A stretch of 64,000 bases of DNA, from assembly GCA_019671005.1 (NCBI GenBank), contig CM033726.1, positions 18,721,608 through 18,785,607 on the forward strand, in the 5' to 3' direction. The translations under genes were made by a program, and so were the position numbers. Under the pieces are notes generated by a model that ran no database searches, was not told where the DNA came from, and worked only from the letters and a program-made list of their open reading frames with translations. Of this stretch, positions 44,129 to 54,438 are shown in pieces; the stretch's first letter is position 1, and every line of letters starts with the position of its first letter. The DNA is from Hibiscus mutabilis (lineage: Eukaryota > Streptophyta > Magnoliopsida > Malvales > Malvaceae).

Positions 44129-44432
44129 TATCCTGTCGTGTAACGGCATCAAAGACCTTGAAACCCCAAGTTTGTGATTTAAAAACTCCAAATCCCATTC
44201 TGTCCACTTAACTTCTATATTATTATTTTATTATTGTTTTATTATTATATTACTTATTTATATAACATATACTAATTTATTGTGGATAAATGTGTACTAC
44301 TTCGTCCATATACACATACAAATGTGTGTTTTACTCACATTATAAATATTTATATTATTAACCCTTTTATACCGTTAATAATGCGTATATGTGTTTCAAA
44401 ACTTTTGGGTTATATATATTTTACATATTTGT
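44129..44432. other. Unassigned AT-rich sequence after element A
   Basis: Begins with TATCC, the right target duplication of A. Mostly ATT/TTA runs; the plus frame at 44282-44683 runs through low-complexity sequence and lies opposite the coiled-coil frame, so I do not support it. Confidence 0.4.
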
Positions 44433-44579
44433 CTAAACTGAAGTCGCCTCCCTGTACGACTCAACTTCGGCCCCAACAGCCTCTCGTCTTCGTCGCTCAT
44501 CTATGGCCTCTACCTCTACTCTCCTTTGAAAATCTTGAGCATCTGCTAAACGCTGCTTCAAGGCCTCAATCTTGGATAT
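44433..44579 (-). pseudogene. Coiled-coil coding remnant, unidentified
   Basis: On the minus strand this reads ISKIEALKQRLADAQDFQRR, then VEVEAIDERRRREAVGAEVE, and ends SYREATSV and a stop: 48 codons in strong heptad pattern with many charged residues and GC-rich third positions, unlike the AT-rich flanks. A stop (TAA) lies in frame a few codons upstream, and the ccaag before IEALK could be a splice acceptor, so it may be a last exon or a piece of one. It has no recognised family; gag and transposase N-termini and host coiled-coil proteins are all possible. Confidence 0.4.
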
Positions 44580-44583
44580 ATTT

Positions 44584-45984
44584 TTTTAATGGGGTAAATC
44601 TATTTATTACGTATACAGAAGTATACTTTCATTTACTCATAACTATTGTGCATATTATTATATTATTACTTTCTTTCAAATAAACATTACTAAATACTGA
44701 GTTTAGTATTTGATGACATTGTTATCGGAGTTGGCCTGACATGCTTCATCCGAGTCGTTTTGACCCTAGGCCTACACCTGACCAGTAACCAGTGACCATT
44801 GACCAGTGGTTAAATTGTAGATTTTGATTAGACTTTTGACCTTGATGTTTAGTCAAATTTGGAGATTGTATTGTTCGATCCAACTATTCCTCTGAACGAT
44901 CTAGTGATCAGCTTTTCAAATCAGATAAGTCTTTAAATATTTAAATAAGTGTTTTAGATTTAGTTTGGTGGCATAGTGATAATAGTTATAGTGTTAATAT
45001 AAGATTATTCTCGTAGGTTTTGATACAGTTAGACTCAGTACTTCTGATCGTGAGAAACACATCCTTCAATAGGTTAAGTTTGCTTTGGCTAAGGTGTGTT
45101 ATCTTTTTGTGTTATATATTCTGTGAAATATTTTACAACTTGCATGACTATTTTTCTGTGTTGCGATTTCAATTAGACTTGAGATGCCATGCATACTATG
45201 TTAAACTGTCTTTTAATAAAATTAACAGAATTTTAGAACTGTAATCCTCGTATTTAGTACAATATAACTGTGATGTGATTTTTTTTACAAACAATATTTT
45301 TATATTCATGGGACTTGATTGTACAGAAGAAGAATTGGCTTGACCACACTGTGATTGGTAAAATAAAGGTGTGAGGTTCTAGGGAACTGCCTCCACTGTG
45401 ACCGGTTGGCTTTACCACTGTTGTGATTGGAGTATGTAGCTGGGAAATGCGTTTTGTCTATGTCATCATTACATGTATTGTGTTTTACTTTGTTTTTATT
45501 AAATGTTTTGCAGAAAATTATTGTGAAACTGAGTTTGTGTTTGTTTATACTTTAGAGACACACTAAGATCAATAGTTTACTCCCCATAGCTTTCATCTTA
45601 CAGAAATCCTTGCTTTTATCGACTTGGTACTTGGAGGATCTCACTTTTTATTCGGCTTCATTATTTATCAGTACGGATTGTCTTTTTATCATCTGGATTA
45701 ATATTTATTCTATTTGAGACATTTATGTAATTTCAAATTTGAGACGGTTTATATTTTGGGATTGTTTCCAATATGCATTTAAAGGTTTTGTAATTAGTTC
45801 TTTTATTAAATTTTAGAATAATATTTGGACAGTTGAGTTTTATGAACTATAAAGGGATGTGATAAATTATCGCTATCTTATTTCAAATTTAGTATAATTT
45901 TCAGAATTGGTTTTTTGAGGGTAAAGTTTTCAATTGTGACTTCTTAAATTCTACATTTTCTTCTTAGCCGGGTTTAGGGGTTAT
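44584..45984. other. Unassigned, LTR-like intergenic sequence
   Basis: No gene seen. Phrases such as gacacactaagatcaatag followed by tttcatcttacagaaatcc (about 45555-45610) and three CCACTGTGAYYGG-like motifs (45345, 45394, 45415) recall the 3' parts of Tekay-type LTRs. It may be the continuation of J, into which A inserted; this is inference. Confidence 0.3.
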
Positions 45985-47231
45985 AGATAATGAGATGTGT
46001 GACTTTTGTTACCTATACCGCTCGTGTTAATGGCCCTCTAGCCCAAGAATTTTGTCCAAACCGGGGATTGAGGCAAGGTGACCCACTATCGCCTTACATT
46101 TTTCTATTGTGAACGTAAGGTCTCTCGACATTGCAACATGCTGAGCAACGTGAAGGGAGGTTAGAGGTGTGCATGCGATTCGGAATGGTCATCGTGTGAC
46201 TCATTTGTTGTATGCTGATGACAATCTTGTCTTTCTCAGGAACTTTGTGGCTGAAGCTACAAGGCTCAAGGAAGTTCTATATGTGTACGAGCTCTCGTCT
46301 TGTCAGAAGATTAATTTCGACAAGTCTACAATATATTTCAGCCCAAACACTGTTGTTCATCATCGACAAAGAGTGATTTCCATCCTTGGGATTCGTGAGC
46401 GGAATGAACCGGGCATTATCTTGGCATGCCGCTTATTATTGGCAAAAATAAGGCAAATGCTTTTGGCTATTTACGTGATAAGGTGTGGCCTAGGGTCATG
46501 GGTTGGACTAAAAATCTCATCTCCTATGGTGGGAGGGAGGTTTTCATCAAATCAGTGGCACAAACACTACCATAGTATGTCATGACATGTTACCTATTGA
46601 CTGGATGCCTGCTCAATGAGATGGTGGGTACAATGCGAAGATTTGGTGGACTGGTAAAATTTCTGAGAGAGGATGACCCCTTGTTGCATGGCAAAATATG
46701 TGTCAGCCAAAGAGTGCAAGAGGGCTTGGTTTTCGAGACCTTCAGTGTTTCAATTTGGATCTTGTAGGCAAAAATGTTTAGTGATTGATTAAAGATTTAG
46801 AGAGTCTTCTCTCTCGGGTTCTTAAGGCCAAGTACTCTCCTTCAAGTGACATCTTGAATGCTCGGTTAGGGGACAAGGCCTCTTATGTGTGGAAGGGTAT
46901 TCATCGAGCTATACGTGAATTGTGTGAATGCTTCTCCTAGAGGGTTGGTGTGAACAAGTGCACTCGGATGCAAGTTGATTAATGGGGAGGCACTGCAATA
47001 GTGAATTTCTCAGTATCTTACATTGGCAATCTTGTTTCCCCTTTGTTATGTAAGGAACTTATGCAGCCTGATCAACCTTTATGGGATGAGGAGAAAGTTT
47101 GGGGTGTTTTCCAAGTTGCGGATGCCGCCGTCGTGCTACATATGTATTCATTTCTCATAGCCACAAGGATATTATTGTCTCGGGATGATAACTCTCTAAA
47201 AGAATTTAAATTTACATCTCTTTATGCCTAA
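45985..47231 (+). pseudogene. L1-type LINE fragment: reverse transcriptase and C-terminal part
   Basis: A non-LTR reverse transcriptase is readable through several frames: GLRQGDPLSPYIF near 46067 (classic L1 motif), then 46169 onward HAIRNGHRVTHLLYADDNLV with the catalytic YADD, QKINFDKSTIYFS, then RVMGWTKNLISYGGREVFIK (about 46492) and SARGLGFRDLQCFNLDL (about 46709). A C-terminal part at 47001-47231 has SYIGNLVSPLLCKELMQ and LPDQ/LWDEEKVW-like text. The 5' half (endonuclease) is absent and no poly(A) tail or target duplication was found. LINE RT copies its own RNA at a nicked target; this copy is dead from frameshifts. Confidence 0.82.
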
Positions 47232-47379
47232 ATTTATCTTATTGCATGTAATTTGCTTAGTTTGCATTTCATGCATTTGTCTTTTACTTATAATTGTTCT
47301 GTGGGATTTTGAGCTAAGATGTGTCCATAAAACTTTTCTATAACTCTACTTCCAGTCTTTTGCATGTTATGTCTCGATA

Positions 47380-47787
47380 GGAAAGATTCAAGTCTAGAAC
47401 AGATGCTTCCAGTGATGTGGCCACAATGCTCAATGCTTCCAACACTTAGTCAAATTTCATGGGAATTTCTGGAATCTATCCGTACATAACAGACTAGACA
47501 ACTGTCTAGCACCCCATTGGATGCTGCTTTGACCTCCCTTGTTGGTACCTGGTTGGAGGAGACTTTTGGAGTACATTGGTTTAGATGTATAAATTGTTTT
47601 TCTTTTTATGTTTTTACCTTTCTCATGATAATTAGTCTAGTTTTTTTTTTTTTTACAATGATGATAATAAGTCTTGTTGATAAATAAGTACGATTCGAAA
47701 TATCGAAACGGATGAATGTTGCAGATTATAATTGGCTGTGGGTGATGTTTGTAAGGAAGCTATAATTTCAATCAATTGTTAACTCAG
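47380..47787 (+). other. Possible upstream exons and intron of the 47788 gene end
   Basis: Open stretches occur: KDSSLEQMLPVMWPQCSMLP from 47383 and QLSSTPLDAALTSLVGTWLE from about 47500, followed by T-rich intron-like sequence to the acceptor at 47786. They may be exons of a host gene, but I could not join them with confidence. Confidence 0.3.
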
Positions 47788-47883
47788 AAGTGGGGAGGCG
47801 GTATCATGGGCTCGAAATCACAAGCCAGAACCAAGGCAAAGGAGAAGCTTCTTGCAAAGGAAGCTGCACAGAGGATGACTTAA
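47788..47883 (+). pseudogene. Last exon of an unidentified host gene
   Basis: After a splice-acceptor-like TTGTTAACTCAG, 31 codons and a stop read KWGGGIMGSKSQARTKAKEK, then LLAKEAAQRMT. The lysine- and alanine-rich, strongly basic tail looks like a conserved C-terminus, and the codon use is unlike the AT-rich retroelement sequence. I have a feeling of having seen this tail in plant proteins but cannot name the family. The downstream 47884-48060 is T-rich with AATGAAATAT, fit for a 3' untranslated region. The rest of the gene is not visible; a LINE fragment lies upstream, so it may be a truncated gene or an exon with far-off partners. Confidence 0.4.
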
Positions 47884-48224
47884 GTTTACAATTGTTCCCC
47901 AGAGGTTCCTTTAGTTATCAGCTTTTGTTGTCTAATTACTGTTTTGGCCGAGGAATATTTATATCATTTTTTCTAGTTGAACTTTGAAAACACCGAGTAG
48001 CTGCTGTTTGTGATGAAGTTTTGTGCCTTTTTAATGAAATATATATTATGCTTAATCTATCATTTTAGCCATGTTATTTGAATTTTGATATCTGTGTACG
48101 ATATATTCAGATATTCTAAAATATATATTTGTATTGTCACTATATGTCCATTTTTTATTCTGTTAAGTGTTAACCTGCTAGTCAAAAGGAAAATAATAGG
48201 CTTTGGTTTATTTTTTAATGGTTC

Positions 48225-48373
48225 ATATACAGATTAATTTTTTAAACAATTTTTATAGGGAATAAAAATTTTGATTAAGAAGAGGGTGAAGGGAAATTTT
48301 GCTCCTATTAAACTTTAAATGATGTCAACCGAAAGCTTCTACTAGTTGTTTTGAGATATATAGATTAATTTTT
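48225..48373. mobile_element. SINE-like insert S, copy 2, with its target duplication
   Basis: The 113-bp body at 48243-48355 is flanked by ATATACAGATTAATTTTT (48225-48242) and ATATATAGATTAATTTTT (48356-48373), 17 of 18 identical. The body shares AGGGAAATTTTGCTCCTA and GATGTCAACCGAAAGCTT with copy 1 at 19700-19824, and both begin TRAACARTTYYTAY. Confidence 0.75.
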
Positions 48374-48651
48374 AATTTGCTAATTTATGATTAATTGTGA
48401 TTTTGAACCTGCCGCATTCAAGTTTAGAAACTTGTATCTTGTTTTGAACTATTCATGGACTGGACCGGTATCAATTGTCAACTATATCGGTACCTAGTGT
48501 AGCAGTTTCGGATTTAGAGTATTAGAACTCCGACACAAACACTGGTTTTATTAATTAGAGCTGCCATTGAGAAGGACGATACAAGCTTTCAAAAACATAT
48601 TCACTACAGTAGTAATGGATTAAACACTAACATCATACAGTTTAATCTGTC

Positions 48652-49168
48652 TTAATCTCGGGTGATTGGATGGATGATGGATAAACTACATTCTTCAAAC
48701 CAGTGAGATCCAATATCTTCTTGTTTGGTGCATCCTGGTTTGAGAAGGTGAATAGTCTGTAACCCCAATTCAATCAATTCCGGGAATAACATCTTCCACA
48801 GGTAAGTCATCCTGAACCACGACTGATGCGTCACGTACCCGTCGCCCCGCCTTGCACTCTTCAGTATCGCCTCTGCGCACCCACTGACGGAGGCAACTGG
48901 GATTGGGCCTATTTGAACCTGTTCAAGAATGGGAGAAAAATGTCACTCTCATGCATGAAAAGGTCTGAATATAGATGAAAACAAAAGGGGAAGCTAAGTT
49001 TACATCTCTCATATCTTGCTGCACTTGGAAATTGCCATCTTCCGGAAGGAATTTTCCTGTAGTCAATTCAGACTCGATATAACCAGGTGAAGCAATTGTT
49101 ATTGTAACATCTGATCCAAGTTCAATCCTCAATGTATTGAAGAAAGCAGTCAATGATGCTTTGCATGC
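48652..49168 (-). pseudogene. 3' two exons of a hydroxysteroid dehydrogenase-like SDR gene
   Basis: Exon 49168-49004 reads ACKASLTAFFNTLRIELGSD, VTITIASPGYIESELTTGKF and on to QQDMRD; exon 48918-48652 reads VQIGPIPVASVSGCAEAILK, GDGYVTHQSWFRMTYLWK and ends ITRD. The intron 49003-48919 has GT-AG ends and falls between codons. The text matches plant 11-beta-hydroxysteroid dehydrogenase-like (steroleosin) proteins: NAD(P)H-dependent short-chain dehydrogenases, several of them on oil bodies. The Lys of ACKAS would be the catalytic Lys of YxxxK; the Tyr would be in the missing upstream exon. Both exons are free of stops. No upstream exon is seen in the next 15 kb, which are retroelement sequence, so it is probably a truncated gene, unless split by a huge intron. 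Confidence 0.85.
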
Positions 49169-49790
49169 CTGAGTGAATTAAGCCATCATTGCAAAATGTG
49201 CAAAATGGTCACTTGGGACTATAATGAACAATTCGGCATTTATTAAAGGAAAAGGATAAAATTTTTGAAAATATTTTATATTCGGATAATTATACTAGTA
49301 TAACATAGTTAAGTAATGTCCGATTAAAAATCTAACATGAATATTTTTATGTATGTTCAAATGGTACGGTGCAGCTATTGATGAGGCTAAGGGTACCAGA
49401 TCAAAAGAAAGCAATGAAAAAGTATCGAAATAGCTTAGTGAGGCTAATATTATGCATGACCCAGGTGAGCGCATTTTTACTTATTTATTATATATGTGAT
49501 ATGAGTGAATGTATTTTTATTTATTATATATATATATATGACATGAGAGAGACTTGCGAGAAGTCGACCTTAATATTAATGAAAATGTATGTTGATCAAG
49601 GTTACGTAAATGGCATGAAATATTAAATGGCATATGTGATACACTGATATGGAATAATGATTTATCTAAGATAAATCAGATTTTTAGATATTTGGGTATG
49701 AACTACCCATTAACGAATTATGGATGATAGTATTGATGAATTGGATATTGAATCTGAAAATATTATATTGTTATGCCCAAGTACTAGTGT
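49169..49790. other. Unassigned AT-rich sequence
   Basis: Begins as the intron upstream of the SDR exon, then merges into sequence of the LTR that ends at 51151; the LTR start was not found. The plus frame 49369-49626 has no recognisable features. Confidence 0.35.
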
Positions 49791-51151
49791 AAGAGTCTTT
49801 GGTATAATTGGATATCCATAAAGTCATAGCAGCTGCATTCCATCACTACGGTGCGTTCTAGACGCTTCGGTGTTGACATCATATGCTACGACATTGCAGA
49901 CACTACGGTGTTGTTTAGACACTTTGGTGTTGACTAGCACAAAAGGTGTGATAATGAGGAGCAAAGGGCGTCCTTGAGTACGTACTCACCATCAGACGCT
50001 ACGGCATTGAAAACACTACGATGTCGAGATGACTCATATACCATAGGTTAACATGAGAATCTTTGGTATAGTTGGATATCCATAGGGTCTTAGCAGTTAC
50101 GTCCTAGCACTACGGTGCGTTTCAGTCACTTCGGTGATGTTTAGACACTTCGGTGTCGACTTAGACGCTACGGTGTTGTTTATACACTTCGGTGTTGATA
50201 GCACAAAATGTGCGATTATAAGGAGCAAAGAGCATCATTGATTATATGAGGAGCAAAGAGTGTCCTCGAGTACGTACTCATCTCAGTCGCTTCGGCGATA
50301 CAGACGTTACGGCGTCGTAGACACTATGGTGTCGTGATGACTCGCATACCGTAGCATCACATGATTTTGTACTTTGGGCTACAATACTTGAAATGCATTT
50401 ATGCAGGTAGTTAAGCTAAAAAGCTTCATGTACACAAGACTGGTAAGACAAATCAAATCCTATGATTTGAATATTATATTGGTTTAATGAAGTATACATG
50501 TAAGGTAGTTCTATGCATGATAAAATGTTATCAACTGCAATTTGAAATAGCTTGCCATTTTGCAGGGCTGAGTTATTTATAATCATTGTTTTACATTGTT
50601 ATGATTATGCCTCACTAAGTTATACTTAGCGTGTATTTCGTATCACATGTAGGTACTTCGGACTAGATAGCAGAGGAGGAGCTACATATCGTTGGATCAA
50701 GTTAGCCTGCATTATCAGTAAGTATCACCACATCCTAGTCTAGTGGGGTATGTATAGATATTAAATAAGTATTTATTTTGTATGATCTACAAACATGACT
50801 TAGTTGAGGAATTAAGAATATTAGAAAGAATGCTTCAAATGATTTTAAACTTAGTTGGTTGTTTATCGCGTAGCGATTTTAAAATCAAGAAAAGGGTCCA
50901 GGCAGCACACATAGTTTTCACCATGAATTATATTTTCATTTTAATAACTGCTTAAAGTATTTTATAAACCAATTCAGGGTCGAAATTAGGTGACTCTAGA
51001 TAGATTTGTAATTTAGTGAAAACTGAAAAAGGGTTGTTTAATCAAATTGGTTTTGCATAAAAAAAGTTACAATTTTGAAAATCAGTATAAATCAGTTAAT
51101 AACATCTTTAATGTGTATTTGAATATCAAATATACGTTGAGGGTGTTACAC
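49791..51151 (+). repeat. Gypsy LTR (L) with a stem-loop array, left end not located
   Basis: It ends TTGAGGGTGTTACA, a common end of Tekay/Del-type LTRs, and has the usual 'cctcactaagttatacttagc' followed by 'cacatgtaggtac' (about 50611-50655). It carries two or more units of about 264 bp with many small hairpins (49844-50345). No coding sequence. It could be a solo LTR; no internal region is attached on either side. Confidence 0.6.
49844..50345 (+). repeat. Array of about 15 short stem-loops with UNCG-type loops
   Basis: Examples: GACACTTCGGTGTC (50145), GCACTACGGTGC (50106), GTCACTTCGGTGAT (50123), GTCGCTTCGGCGAT (50285), GACGTTACGGCGTC (50301), GACACTATGGTGTC (50319), GACACTACGGTGTT (49899). 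Each is a 4-5 bp stem closing a TTCG, TACG or near-variant loop. They sit in two direct units (phase markers CTTTGG at 49797 and 50061), each with the 12-bp palindrome GAGTACGTACTC. Confidence 0.85.
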
Positions 51152-52597
51152 ACTTGAATGCCAATATATGATTTAATGTATCATGAGAAATGAATTATTT
51201 TTTGTATAATACATTTTATACTTGTGGTGATCTTTAAGCTTGCTATTTTGAGGTTTTAGCATGAGAAGGCTTAAATTGAGGTTTATGCTAGAAATCCATA
51301 ATACATGTGTTGCAAATGTTTAAATGTGCATGTTTTGGAAAGATAATAGAAGCATGATATGTTTTGGCATGAGTTACTTTACATGTTTAAAACCAAATGG
51401 TTTTAAACGCATTGATGAGTGTTTTTGAGTTTCCCTCACTAAGCATTATACGCTTACGCTATCCTTTCTCATCAATGCAGAAAAGTAAGCATTTCAGACA
51501 GCAAGCAAGTAGGAAGCAATCCAAGGATTGAGCTATTTCAAGTACGATTTATAAATACTTTGTAGTAATAAAAGGCAATGTGACCAAGTTACAAATGGGA
51601 AGGTTGTTTTGGTTACTCCCTATTTTGGACAAGTTTCCTTTGGTATTTTGGTCTTGTATGTGGTTATATGACTTGCTTTGAGAGGTTGGGTTATGAATTG
51701 CATGCTTGGGTAGAGATCATGCCTATAAGATATTTGATTAGGTTTGCTATGGTTTGAATGATCCTCTATCATGCCTATTTGATTGTGGAAATGTTGGTTA
51801 GAATGTTATATGATGTTTGTAAGATGTTTAATGTATGTTAGATTGAGCCAAAGTGTTATATGTTCGACCAAGAGGTAATTACAAACTAGGTCGTATCTGT
51901 ACGGGTCCTCAGGGATAGGTATGTGGGGTTTGTCTCGACTCAAAACTATGCCAAATTGCATAGACATATCGGTATGCCTAGCTCTATATCGGTATGCAGC
52001 TTGGAAAAATACACTATGATTCGGTACATGGGCAACCATATTGGTACGTCTTTAGCTACTAGAATTCTCTATTTTGATATCGAACGACTGGTACCAGTAC
52101 GCTTGAGGACCATATTGATACCCTTTGCAAAATATACTTGTATTAATACAGGTAAGGGGTGTATCGGTACGCTGTCTGTTATTTCTGGTAATATGCTTTG
52201 TTGAAGTTTGAATCTTTGTAGTTTAGTCCCTGTTTCTTGATCATGCAATTAAATGAGTTTGGATAATTATTTTAAGTTGGAATTTAACCGGCTTTTATGT
52301 AATATGATTAATTATGGTTTGGTAACTTTGGATTCAATTACGTCCTCTTATTTTTCCAAAATTACAATTTGGTCCTTAGATTGCGTTCTTGACCAATTGG
52401 ATGTCAATTCGACGCCTAATTTAATTATAAATTTCATTGCTGCTAGCCTGATCTCCCTAGGACTTAATTATGCATTTAGACATGATAAAAGAAAAATATG
52501 GCATGTTTCCTAAGTAAATCATTTGGGTTTGTCTCGGCAAACCCAATGTAGCCGCTCGGTCCGATCTAGCATCTAGGCTTACCAAAGGGGGGTTATA
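51152..52597 (+). repeat. D-family LTR (K), plus strand, 5' end not located
   Basis: In plus orientation it matches the sense strand of the D LTRs: ccctcactaagcattatac and tctcatcaatgcagaaaag (51435-51485), a cluster of TATCGGTATG/TATCGGTACG motifs (51895-52170), the hairpin GGGTTTG-tctcg-GCAAACCC (52528-52546) and the end AAGGGGGGTTATA where D has AAGGGGGTTACA. The start is unclear; the frames at 51806-52513 are incidental. Confidence 0.65.
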
Positions 52598-52735
52598 ATG
52601 CTTCCTCTCTTGGTGTATCGCCAACATCACTTACATTATCAGAAGAGTTTACAAACTTGGTTGGTACTTCTTTTGTGGCTGCATTAGAGAAAAATCATAG
52701 CTACGGATGATGGGAGGAAATTCTGAGAATTCTGG

Positions 52736-53878
52736 TTAGACAAATTGAGTGATCCTGCTCATGGCAGCAAGAGCAAACTTATGCCATGTCTTTACATAGG
52801 CATAGAATAAATTATGTGCCAAATCAAGTGTTTGCACTATGGCTGCAACTCTTTCCAGTGTGCTCGTTACATCATCAAGTTTATTCTCTATAGCCAGAAC
52901 CTTCTTCCAGACTTCATCACTTGTGGGTACATTCTTTACTGCAGTGGCCACCTTTGCTTTGCATTATTCCTCCCTTGTCGTAGTGCCTATTTTCGGTGTA
53001 GGAACCTCTGTAGCTCGTGCCATTCTCTCAATGGCAACCTTGTTGATAGAACCTTTGTTGGTTGTTATTTCCTCATTTTTTGAGGGTTTTACTCCCTTCA
53101 ATTCGTATAGTTGAATGATCAACGAAGTAAATGCCAATATTCCATTCTTCCTCTCAACAAAACCTATTATATCCTTGTGGATGATTGCACCCACGTCAAT
53201 CTTTCTTCCCTTCATGATAGAATGTATCAAGCATATTTTATCTAGTGAGACGGTAGTGATATGAGTTGAAGGCATCAACCTGGAATTAATAAATTGAAAC
53301 CAGATCTTTGAAGGCAGAGTTAGAAATTTCCTAAGCATAATGAAATTCCCAACATTGGTCCCCGACGAAAATGCACCTGCAAGGCATAAATCATTCACTA
53401 ACAGATCTAGTTTATCTCCATTAATATCAACCACAAATGTTGCATGCTCATCCACACTCACAGAAGTTTTGAAAAACTTGTTAATTGCATCAACACTCAA
53501 AGGAATAGAGCTCTCCCTCACAAAAACTTGTTTTAATGAAGGCTCATAAAGATTTGCGTAGAACTCTCTTACCAAGGTGGCACTATAGTTACCAGGGTGA
53601 GCGTAAAATTTGCTCTATTTGTGAAGCTCTATTGTTTTGTTGATAGATTTTGTAGGCTCCTCTTCGAGGGAAAGCTCAATACCCTATTTTGGGTGGATAC
53701 TCCGCTTAAGGATATGCTTCTTGTAACGCTTACCAGCAATCTCTTTCTAAAACACTTCATAGTCATTGTTTTCTTCTTGAGTTGCAAGTTCCTCGAATAG
53801 AGGGTTTGAGGCAGAGCTTTGAATGTCTATCACAGGGGGTTCCATCAAAATTTTGCAAGCTGCTCTGGTCTTGGCCAT
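52736..53878 (-). pseudogene. Extra ORF of element E: putative plant transposon protein domain
   Basis: The probable start is ATG at 53878 (MAKTRAACKILMEPPV). A frame problem lies between 53747 and 53575, then the main open part 53575-52964 reads VREFYANLYEPSLKQVFVRE, IPLSVDAINKFFKTSVSVDE and WFQFINSRLMPSTHITTVSL. This pattern is that of the 'putative plant transposon protein' domain found in many plant retroelement products. A coiled-coil tail follows (52951-52736: VWKKVLAIENKLDDVTSTLE). Athila elements often carry an ORF after pol, sometimes called env-like; here the content is the transposon-protein domain, with no signal peptide or membrane segment. The role is unknown. Confidence 0.75.
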
Positions 53879-54438
53879 GATAGTTTCAGAAAAAAGATGA
53901 AAAGAAAAGATTTTTTTGTAAAAAAAGTAAAATTCAAAATTTGAAGCTTCGAAAATCAAAGAAATCAGAGAACTAAGTGAATAGTCAATGAAGATCAGAA
54001 TTGATAAATAAAGAAGAAGAAAAAATGGAGAGGAAAGGGCACGATTTGAACCATCTGATTTGATGAGAATTGACAGTCTAATTGTGGCGTAATAATCACA
54101 CCCGTTCACTACATTTCCCGCGCTCAATAATGAAATGTTATGATTTTAGGGATCAATCAGCGTAATTGAATTACCCTAATTGCCCTAAAATGTCATGCAT
54201 ATCTTGTGAGCCTTTTTTTCGTACAAGTTGTTAGAAGAATTTTCCATATAAGACAAAGGAGAATTTATTCTGCAAAAAAAAGGCAATAAAGAGAACTAAA
54301 TGAAAATAAAAACAAACAAGGAAAACTAAATCTATTATAGTAAAACAAAAAAGGAAATGTCAAAAGAAGTCGACCAATTTAATGGTCTCAATATTCTTGG
54401 AATCAAAGTTACCAAAATATAATTTAAGTTGTTGCCCA
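53879..54438 (-). other. Spacer between integrase and the extra ORF of element E
   Basis: About 560 AT-rich bases with no domain. It could hold an upstream start or splice signals for the extra ORF; nothing specific seen. The open frame running up to 54127 (minus) extends the extra ORF upstream of its ATG, but with low-complexity hydrophobic text. Confidence 0.45.

Noticed and set aside
44282..44683. 133-residue plus frame
   Set aside because: Runs through low-complexity AT repeats and lies antisense to the better-supported coiled-coil frame.
48652..49168. Complete SDR gene
   Set aside because: Only the last two exons are found; the Rossmann fold and catalytic Tyr would lie upstream, where only retroelement sequence is visible.
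49211..51156. CACTT target duplication defining a full LTR from 49217 to 51151
   Set aside because: The bases before 49217 (TCACT) and after 51151 (CACTT) do not agree as a 5-bp direct repeat, so I left the left end of this LTR open.
53340..53549. Plus-strand frame opposite the E extra ORF
   Set aside because: A shadow of the minus-strand transposon-protein frame.
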